From Streptomyces sp. TRM68367 (GTDB lineage: Bacteria > Actinomycetota > Actinomycetes > Streptomycetales > Streptomycetaceae): a DNA stretch of 64,000 bases. Positions 58,082-64,000 of the stretch are shown piece after piece. The translations under genes were made by a program, and so were the position numbers. The stretch's first letter is position 1, and each line of letters opens with the position of its first letter. The notes below the pieces were generated by a model. That model was not told where the DNA came from. It saw nothing but the letters and a program-made list of their open reading frames with translations, and searched no databases. The DNA lies in NCBI RefSeq assembly GCF_014495685.1, contig NZ_JACTVI010000008.1, positions 62,001 to 126,000 on the forward strand, written 5' to 3'.

Positions 58082-58894
58082 TTGGACACCCCCCTCTTCA
58101 GCGCGAGCGCCCTGCTCATCGCACTCGCCACGGCCGCCTACCTCATCTACGCTCCCCACCCCCCACGCCGGGAGCCGTCCCCGATGGCCCGCCGCGCCCG
58201 CTTGGTGCTGTGTGCGGGCGCCTTCGCCAGTGCCTTCCTTCTGGTTCCCCCCGTCGCCGCAGCCGTGGACGACATCACCGGCCACGGTGGTGCGGGCGCT
58301 CTCCTGTTCGCCCTGACCAGCGGGCTGACCATTCTCAGCATGCAACTCGTGACGGTGAGCTGGTGGCAGCCAACCATCGGTGTGCGCAGAGCCGTTGTGG
58401 CCCACATCGTCTTCTTCGGCTGTGTCATGGCCCTGCTGGTCTGGGAGTTCCAGTACATCCGCGCCTCATCCGCAGAGCTGTTCTCCGCACCCCATGGCGA
58501 CGAAGCGGCGGCAGCCTTCATGCTGACGCACCTCGGCTTCTTGGACGTCATGGCCATCGCTGTCAGCCTGCAATACACCCTCTTGGCCTGCGCCGCCTGG
58601 CCGCGCTGGCCCGTCACAGCTGCCGGTCTCGCCGTCACCGCCGTGGGGTCCGTGTTGGGTCTGGCGTACTCCAGCGCCCGCACCGGGCTCACCATCGCCC
58701 ACCTCGCGGGATGGGCCTGGCCGTCCGTCGTAGAAACGCACATCGTGCCCATCACCGGCGCCCTGGCGGCACTCTTCGTCACCGTGGGAATCACGCTGCC
58801 CACGGTCGCGAAGCGGGTCCTCCTGCCTCGCGGCCGATCGGCAACGCGCCGGGCCGTCAAGGACAGTGCCGTCAGACGGATGGCGCTTCCGTAG
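58082..58894 (+). CDS. MAB_1171c-like multi-helix membrane protein, short form
   Basis: A 270-residue protein with seven hydrophobic segments. It is the partner of EspR-like XRE regulators in many actinomycetes (MAB_1171c/DUF6545 putative transporters), but the usual C-terminal cytoplasmic domain is missing. The start is TTG 58082 with GGAAGGA upstream, six bases after the regulator gene. Its end overlaps the convergent recombinase remnant by 23 bases, so the C-terminus may have been replaced by a rearrangement. Confidence 0.7.
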   Translation: MDTPLFSASALLIALATAAYLIYAPHPPRREPSPMARRARLVLCAGAFASAFLLVPPVAAAVDDITGHGGAGALLFALTSGLTILSMQLVTVSWWQPTIGVRRAVVAHIVFFGCVMALLVWEFQYIRASSAELFSAPHGDEAAAAFMLTHLGFLDVMAIAVSLQYTLLACAAWPRWPVTAAGLAVTAVGSVLGLAYSSARTGLTIAHLAGWAWPSVVETHIVPITGALAALFVTVGITLPTVAKRVLLPRGRSATRRAVKDSAVRRMALP

Positions 58895-59852
58895 ACGACG
58901 CCGTGTCCCACGAGCGCCACTTCAAGCTGACCCGGTCCGCGTCTACGGTGCGCGAGCCCCTGGACGCGGCCGGGTACACGGCGATCTGCTCCAGCATCAG
59001 CACAACGACACCCTGCTTCGCCGCCAGCGGCGCGTGTTTCCACCACCGCACCAGGTCCGGCACGCTCCCCACGGGCACGTGCTTGACCCGCTCAAGGAAC
59101 CGCGCCCGCGCCCTGTCCGCGTTGGCCTGCCCCGACAGTTTCTTGTCGGCAGCCTTGAACGCCTGGAGCGACATGCCCGAGGGGCGCGCGTAGTCCTCGC
59201 CCAGCTGCTTCTGGCGACGCTTGGCGTCATCGGCCCGCTCGCGCAGCTTCGCCGCCTCCGCCAGCAACTGGTCGCGCGCCTGCTCGATCAGCGCACTGAC
59301 CTCGGGCTTGGCCAGCTCGGCCAGCACATGCTCGGCGACGTACGTCTCCAGGAGGTCTGCGTTGATCCGTACGCGCCCGCAGCCGCCGGGGTGCTGGCTA
59401 GTGCTCGGCTGGCAGCGGTGGCCGCGGCTGCCTGCGTTGGAAGGAGCAGCGCCAAGGGGATGGGCACACAGACCGCACACCATGTGCTCACCGCTCAGCA
59501 GGTACTCCTGCTGTGGCGCCCTGTCTGCTTCCGGCTGATACTTGCGCCGCATCTTGCGGATCTTCCGGAACTGCTCGGGCGGGATCAGCTCCGGCCCTCC
59601 GGAGGGCAGCAGGTTGCCCTTCTCATCCTCGTAGAGTCCGGCGATGGCTGGGTTATCCAGAACCGAGGCCAGAGCGGCAGGCCGCCACTCATTGCCCAGG
59701 GTTGTGCGGTGCCCCTCCTCGTTCATCCAGATGATGATCTTCTCGTAGGGCTGGCCGGCTTCCCGCCGTTTCGCGGCCTCTTGCAGAGGCGGCACCTCGT
59801 CATCCTTCGGCCTTCTGTACGCGGCATCCGCGAACCCGTACAACCTTGGCAC
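58872..59852 (-). pseudogene. Serine recombinase fragment lacking the catalytic domain
   Basis: A 326-residue open frame that begins in the recombinase domain of a large serine recombinase (LQEAAKRREAGQPYEKIIIWMNE, ALASVLDNPAIAGLYED) and continues through the zinc ribbon (MVCGLCAHPL...GGCGRVRI) and the coiled coil. The roughly 140-residue N-terminal resolvase domain with the catalytic serine is absent, so it cannot cut DNA. A GTG at 59852 with GGGGAGA upstream could still allow expression as a DNA-binding protein. Remnant of an earlier integration system or a domesticated factor. Confidence 0.78.
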
Positions 59853-59975
59853 AGAATCTCCCCAGCCTTCGCCGACCCCGATACGCCTCTCATGCTAACG
59901 AAGATAGGTCACACTGTTGCAAGAGGCAGATGTCTGCGCATGCACTGACCTGCGCCGCAACCCCTTTCACAACGG

Positions 59976-60221
59976 CTACACGTACGTGCCCTCAACGCCA
60001 AGGAGCTTCCACAGCTCCGCCGTCGGCACGCGTGTCTTCCCACCCAGCGCGAGCGTCCGAACTGGGAAAGTCCCGTTCCGGATCAGCTCGTACGCCTTGT
60101 CCCGGCTGATCCCGAGGGCACGGCTGGCAGTTACCACATTGACCGTGGCCGGAAGAGACAGCAGCTCCTCCAGGCCCATCACTCCGGCGGAAGCCTGCCC
60201 GCCCGCTCCCTGAGCAGTCAT
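59976..60221 (-). CDS. Excisionase-like small HTH protein
   Basis: An 81-residue MerR-like/HTH_17 DNA-binding protein (VNVVTASRALGISRDKAYELIRNG, TRVPTAELWKLLG; first quoted in part: ASRALGISRDKAYELIR). Size, fold and position beside the integrase identify it as the likely excisionase (recombination directionality factor). ATG 60221 has GGGGGAGA upstream. Divergent from the integrase across 160 bases that include a TCTTGCA/TGCAAGA inverted repeat (60304-60328). Confidence 0.85.
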   Translation of the reverse strand: MTAQGAGGQASAGVMGLEELLSLPATVNVVTASRALGISRDKAYELIRNGTFPVRTLALGGKTRVPTAELWKLLGVEGTYV

Positions 60222-60381
60222 GTCGTTGGTCGCAATCTCCCCCGCGCCAACTTGTGGGCGACTTTACCTCAGTGTCCGACAGCCCCCACAGGCTTGAGAA
60301 AGATCTTGCAATTCCACGCAGTGCAAGACGCACACCATCCGCACCACCGCTGGCAGTCAGCCAGCCACCCAGGGGAGACCT

Positions 60382-61962
60382 GTGTTCGAGGACAAGACCT
60401 ACAAGCGATGCGCCTGCAAAGGCCCGCTCACCGACAAGGTGGGCAAGCCCATCCTCAACGAGGACGGCACCCCGAAGATCGGATACCTGGAGAAGCGGTG
60501 CCCCAAGCTGAAGCGGCGCGACCACGGCTCCTGGTACTACTCCATCGAGATCCCCGCCGGCCCGGGCGGCAAGCGCCGCCACCCCAAGAAGGGCGGGTTC
60601 CAGACCCAGAAGCAAGCCGCCGCAGCAGCGGAAAAGGTCTACCGGGACGCACAGGCCGGAGTCGATGTCCTGTCCGACGAGACCGTCGGCGAGTACCTGC
60701 GCCGCTGGCTCGACAACCAGCACGACCTCAAGGCCACCACCAAGAAGAGCTACGAGGACTACCTACGCCTGTACTTCACCCCATATCTCGGCCACATCAA
60801 GCTCCGTGAACTCCGGCCCCGGCACATCGAGGAGATGTTCGCCGCCATCCAGGCCGAGAACAAGGTCAAGGAGAAGAACCAGGCTGCCGCCCAGCTGGCC
60901 CGCGAGGCCGAGAAGAAGGCGCACGCAGCATGGCGCGACGCCACCGCCCCTCGCGACCCCCAATTGCGCGAGACGTGGAACGAGGCCAGGGCCCACCTCA
61001 AGGCCGCTCTCGCCCGCCCGCGCCGCCAGACTGGTCCCGCCACCCAGCACCGCATCAAGATGGCGCTCAGCTCCGCTGTCGAAGACGCCCGCAAGCGCCG
61101 GATGGTCACCGACAACTGGGCATCCATGATCCAGACGCCCCGGGTACGCAAGGCCAAGGCGCTGGAGTGGACCGCCGCCCGCGTCGAAGCCTGGCGCAAG
61201 ACCGGCAAGAAGCCCTCCCCGGTCATGGTCTGGACTCCGGAGCAGACCGGCAAGTTCCTCGACTCGGTGGTCTACGACCGCCTCTACCCCCTGTGGGTCA
61301 TCATCGCCTTCCTCGGCCTGCGCCGCGGCGAAGCCTGCGCCCTGTCCTGGGCAGAGGTAGACCTCGACGCCGGCGTCATCCACATCACCGAGGAGATCGT
61401 CACTGTCGCCTACGAGCCGCACGAGGACACCCCGAAGTCCGACAACATCCGCGACATATCCCTGGACGAGGACACGATCGCCCTGCTGCGGTGGTGGCGC
61501 GGGCGCCAGGAGGCCGAGAAGCAGGAGTGGCTCGAATCCACCGGGGAGTGGACCAACAGCGGCCGGGTCTTCACCCTTGAGGACGGCACGGAGTACCACC
61601 CCCAGTACTTCTCCGACCGCTTCGAGCGCCTCTACAAGAAGGTCGACCTGCCGCCGATCCGGCTGCACGATCTCCGGCACGGCTCGGCGACGCTCGCCCT
61701 GCGGGCAGGCGTGGCCATGGTCACCGTCCAACGCAGGCTCGGCCACTCCTCGATCCGCGTCACCTCCGACATCTACACCACCGTCCTCGCGGAAGTGGAA
61801 CGCGAGGCCGCCGAGGCGACCGTGTCCGTCGTGCCCCGCTCACGCAAGCGCGTCATCCCGCAGCCGCAGACCGAGGGCGAGGCCGCAGCGGACGATGAGC
61901 AGCAAGATGACCCGGAGACCGCCGAGGAAGCCCCGGATGTTCCCACCGAGGACGCTGCCTGA
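60382..61962 (+). CDS. Tyrosine-type phage/ICE integrase
   Basis: A 526-residue site-specific recombinase. An N-terminal AP2-like arm-binding region (HGSWYYSIEIP, KKGGFQTQKQAAAAAEKVY), a core-binding SAM-like domain (TVGEYLRRWLDNQHDLK) and the catalytic domain with Arg in AFLGLRRGEACAL, HxxR in RLHDLRHGSATLAL, His in RRLGHSSIRVT and the nucleophile Tyr in SDIYTTVLAEV. GTG 60382 follows GGGGAG. The gene points at the 3' end of a tRNA-Thr gene 98 bases away, the usual layout of tRNA-targeted integrases. Confidence 0.95.
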   Translation: MFEDKTYKRCACKGPLTDKVGKPILNEDGTPKIGYLEKRCPKLKRRDHGSWYYSIEIPAGPGGKRRHPKKGGFQTQKQAAAAAEKVYRDAQAGVDVLSDETVGEYLRRWLDNQHDLKATTKKSYEDYLRLYFTPYLGHIKLRELRPRHIEEMFAAIQAENKVKEKNQAAAQLAREAEKKAHAAWRDATAPRDPQLRETWNEARAHLKAALARPRRQTGPATQHRIKMALSSAVEDARKRRMVTDNWASMIQTPRVRKAKALEWTAARVEAWRKTGKKPSPVMVWTPEQTGKFLDSVVYDRLYPLWVIIAFLGLRRGEACALSWAEVDLDAGVIHITEEIVTVAYEPHEDTPKSDNIRDISLDEDTIALLRWWRGRQEAEKQEWLESTGEWTNSGRVFTLEDGTEYHPQYFSDRFERLYKKVDLPPIRLHDLRHGSATLALRAGVAMVTVQRRLGHSSIRVTSDIYTTVLAEVEREAAEATVSVVPRSRKRVIPQPQTEGEAAADDEQQDDPETAEEAPDVPTEDAA

Positions 61963-61999
61963 CGGCATGTTCCCAGGATGTTCCCATCCGCTCACGCAG

Positions 62000-62028
62000 A
62001 AGGCCCCCAAGATCATCTTGGGGGCCTT
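62000..62028. terminator. Bidirectional terminator between integrase and tRNA-Thr
   Basis: AAGGCCCCCAAGAT / ATCTTGGGGGCCTT, a perfect 14-base stem with a one-base centre and TTTG after it on the plus strand. It ends integrase transcription before the convergent tRNA gene. Confidence 0.85.
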
Positions 62029-62060
62029 TGTTCGAGCTGTTTTCCCTGGTCAGGGATAGA

Positions 62061-62133
62061 GCCGCCTTCGGGATTCGAACCCGAGACCTACGCATTACGA
62101 GTGCGTTGCTCTGGCCATCTGAGCTAAGGCGGC
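62061..62133 (-). tRNA. tRNA-Thr (anticodon CGT)
   Basis: A 73-base cloverleaf on the minus strand: acceptor GCCGCCT/AGGCGGC, D-arm GCTCAGATGGCCAGAGC, anticodon stem ACGCA/TGCGT with loop CTCGTAA, and T-arm TCGGG-TTCGAAT-CCCGA. CCA is not encoded. The 3' end faces the integrase, so it is the likely attachment site. Confidence 0.96.
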
Positions 62134-62240
62134 ACGCCGTCCGCACTATGGTGCGATCGGCAACGTCGGTAAGTCTACACAGTTTCCGGGGGTGCTCCGT
62201 ACCGGCCCCGGAGGGCGGGGCTCCGGGGCCGTGGTCGGGG

Positions 62241-63830
62241 CTACGAGCAGCGTTTTCCGTCCGTGGGCGGGGTGCCGCGCAGGAGGTAGGCGTCGATCGC
62301 GGAGTCGATGCAGGCGCTGCCGCGGCCGTATGCGGTGTGGCCGTCGCCCTCGTAGGTGAGGAGGCGGGCCGAGGAGAGCTGGCGGGCGAGGGCCTTCGCC
62401 CAGCGGTACGGCGTCGCCGGGTCGCGGGTGGTGCCGACGACGACGATCGGGGCGGCGCCCTTCGCCTCGATGCGGCGCGGCTCCCCCGTGGCCGCCACCG
62501 GCCAGTACGCGCAGTTCAGGGCGGCCCAGGCGAGGCCCTCGCCGAAGACGGGGGACGCCTTCTCGAAGGAGGGCAGGGCCCTGCGGACATCGTCCGGGGT
62601 GTCGAAGGCGGCCGGGAGGTCGAGGCAGTTCACGGCGGCGTTGGCGAACATCAGGTTGGCGTAGCGGCCGTCGGCGTCGCGCTCGTAGTAGCTGTCGGAG
62701 AGGACGAGCAGGCCCGTGCCGTCGTTCTCCTTCATCGCCGAGGTCAGCGCCTCGCGCACCTGCTCCCAGGAGGCCTCGTCGTACATCGCCGCGATCACGC
62801 CGGTGGTGGCGAGGGACTCGGTCAGCCGGCGGCCGTCCGCGTCGCCGGTGGGGAGGGGGTGGGCGTCCAGCTTCTCGAAGAACGCCGTGAGGTTCCTGCC
62901 GATCCGGCCGGGCGTGGCGCCCCGGCCGCCCAGCGGGCAGTCGGACCGCCGCGCGCAGTCCTTCGCGAACGACTGGAACGCCCTCTCGAAGCCCGCCGTC
63001 TGCTCCAGGTTCAGCCGGCGAGCGGGCAGCGACGGGTCCAGCGCGCCATCCAGCACCAGCCGGCCCGCCCGCTGCGGGAACAGCCCGGCGTATGTCGCGC
63101 CGAGGAGTGTCCCGTACGACGCGCCGACGTAGTTGAGCCGCCGGTCGCCCAGCACTCCCCGCACGATGTCCATGTCCCGGGCCGCCTCGACCGTGGACAC
63201 ATGGCGCAACAGCCGCGGTGCCTGCGCGCCGCAGCCCTCGGCGAACGTGCGGTACGCGTCGACGAGCGCGCCGGTCTCCTTCGCGTCGTCCGGCGTGTTG
63301 TCCGTCTGCGTGTACGTGTCCATCTCCCGCCCGTCCAGGCACTCGACGGGCTCGCTGCGGGCGACGCCCCGCGGGTCGACGGCCACGATGTCGTAGCGGG
63401 CGCGGACGCCGGCCGGGTAGCCGATCCCGGCGTACGACTGGAGGTAGCCGACCGCCGAGCCGCCCGGGCCGCCGGGGTTCACCAGCAGCGAGCCCAGCCG
63501 CTTGCCCGGGCCCGTGGCCTTCTTCCGGGCGACGGCGAGCCGGACGTCACCGGCGGAGGGCTTGGCGTAGTCCAGTGGCGCCTTGAACGTGGCGCACTGG
63601 AAGCCTGGGACGCCGCATTTGCGCCAGTGCGGCCGCTGTGCGTAGTACGTCGCGAGCGCCGGGGGCGTGGACCGGGGCAGCGCGGTCAGGGCCGCCGCCT
63701 CCGCCTCCGAGCTGGCGGAACTCGTCGTGCTGCCGGAGGAGCAGGCGGAGACGAGCAGCACGGTGGCGGCGAGGAGAGTGGCTCCGGTACGTGCCGTTCG
63801 GGGCCTGCGGTGGGTGCGCCTCGTGTACAT
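62241..63830 (-). CDS. Secreted tripeptidyl aminopeptidase-like alpha/beta hydrolase
   Basis: A 529-residue exported lipoprotein (ATLLAATVLLVSACSSG) of the Streptomyces SlpD/SlpE/TAP peptidase type. The oxyanion region SLLVNPGGPGGSAVG, nucleophile Ser in YVGASYGTLLGATY, Asp in VVGTTRDPATPYRWA and His in YEGDGHTAYGRGSACID form the triad. Cysteines in RPHWRKCGVPGFQCA and after are likely disulfides. It lies outside the tRNA attachment site and is probably native chromosome. Confidence 0.92.
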   Translation of the reverse strand: MYTRRTHRRPRTARTGATLLAATVLLVSACSSGSTTSSASSEAEAAALTALPRSTPPALATYYAQRPHWRKCGVPGFQCATFKAPLDYAKPSAGDVRLAVARKKATGPGKRLGSLLVNPGGPGGSAVGYLQSYAGIGYPAGVRARYDIVAVDPRGVARSEPVECLDGREMDTYTQTDNTPDDAKETGALVDAYRTFAEGCGAQAPRLLRHVSTVEAARDMDIVRGVLGDRRLNYVGASYGTLLGATYAGLFPQRAGRLVLDGALDPSLPARRLNLEQTAGFERAFQSFAKDCARRSDCPLGGRGATPGRIGRNLTAFFEKLDAHPLPTGDADGRRLTESLATTGVIAAMYDEASWEQVREALTSAMKENDGTGLLVLSDSYYERDADGRYANLMFANAAVNCLDLPAAFDTPDDVRRALPSFEKASPVFGEGLAWAALNCAYWPVAATGEPRRIEAKGAAPIVVVGTTRDPATPYRWAKALARQLSSARLLTYEGDGHTAYGRGSACIDSAIDAYLLRGTPPTDGKRCS

Positions 63831-64000
63831 CCAGCGAGCGTAACTCTCCGCGACGGAGCGAGTGCCGTGCGTGCACGTTGTGCCTCGTACGAGTTACATG
63901 GTCAACCTCCGGTGGGGTGGGTGAGGTGGGCTCGACCGGTTCCGGTTGGCCCGGCGGGAGGGCGGCCTGGTCCCTGGGGGACGGCCTGGTCGTGGGGGCG

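Larger units (their letters stand above)
50055..61962. mobile_element. Phage-like/satellite-like integrative module
   Basis: This segment groups terminase subunits, two ParB-like genes, a DNA-modification fusion, an EspR-like regulator, a truncated serine recombinase, an excisionase and a tyrosine integrase next to tRNA-Thr. No portal, capsid, tail, lysis or conjugation gene is visible. It is either a decayed prophage, a phage satellite, or the mobility end of the whole metal island. The 194-base boundary with NuoN shows no att-like repeat of the tRNA 3' end. Confidence 0.55.

Noticed and set aside
1..64000. CRISPR arrays, insertion sequences, conjugation genes and a full set of tail/capsid genes
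   Set aside because: No regularly spaced direct repeats, transposases, relaxases, FtsK/Tra-like translocases or virion structural proteins could be recognised in either strand.

Overview
The DNA is GC-rich throughout, has strong third-position GC bias, uses GTG starts often, and carries Streptomyces-type families (DUF6153-like secreted proteins, EspR-like XRE regulators, Tat lipoprotein copper oxidase). It is almost certainly Streptomyces or a close relative. Nearly the whole window looks like the right-hand part of an integrative genomic island. Its integrase (60382-61962) sits next to the 3' end of a tRNA-Thr gene (62061-62133), and ordinary chromosome (a secreted tripeptidyl-aminopeptidase-like protein) resumes at 62241. 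The left end of the island is not seen.

Layout. 1-3.9 kb: mercury and organomercury resistance (merA, merB, a MerR-family gene, a DUF1440-like membrane protein) with a divergent ArsR-family repressor and a clear palindromic operator. 4-9.7 kb: two divergent thiol-redox/CcdA-type operons (two CcdA-like proteins, a redoxin, a glutaredoxin-like protein, a TlpA-like lipoprotein, a beta-propeller lipoprotein) around a pair of tandem operators. 9.7-12.8 kb: sortase, DUF305 protein and an FAD oxidoreductase. 12.9-21.2 kb: copper handling (TauE/SafE-cupredoxin fusion, HMA chaperone, Cu(I) P-type ATPase, SCO1-like protein). It includes an unusual operon in which a cyclodipeptide synthase lies immediately upstream of the copper ATPase behind a MerR-type promoter. 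21.4-32.3 kb: DUF2752, DUF305, DUF3105, a BlaI-M56 regulator/protease pair, a TetR module, a multicopper oxidase behind a CsoR-like box, and several small His/Met-rich secreted or membrane proteins. 32.4-37 kb: cysteine-synthase-like protein, MFS transporter, DUF1015 protein and a membrane protein. 37.5-41 kb: NlpC/P60 hydrolase, a second BlaI-M56 pair and an 18-cysteine copper-storage-type protein. 41.5-49.9 kb: a complex I-like cluster holding only the membrane arm (A, H, J, K, L, M, N) plus one fused NuoB/NuoD-like protein without cysteine ligands. 50-62 kb: phage-like or satellite-like module (terminase subunits, two ParB-like proteins, a methyltransferase-Mom-like fusion, XRE regulator, truncated serine recombinase, excisionase, tyrosine integrase).

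How it fits together. The cargo is a heavy-metal stress island. Mercury is handled by MerA/MerB, periplasmic copper by the oxidase, SCO, cupredoxin and Csp proteins, and cytoplasmic copper by HMA/CopA. At least five regulator classes (ArsR, MerR, BlaI, TetR, CsoR-like box) appear to act. A recurring 17-bp operator of the form CTAA-N6/7-TAG lies upstream of the CcdA operons, SCO1, a DUF6153-like operon, the first BlaI gene and the NlpC/P60 gene. This suggests that the BlaI-M56 pairs control a dispersed regulon linking metal or envelope stress to redox and wall functions. Functional statements rest on motifs read by eye; no database search was run.
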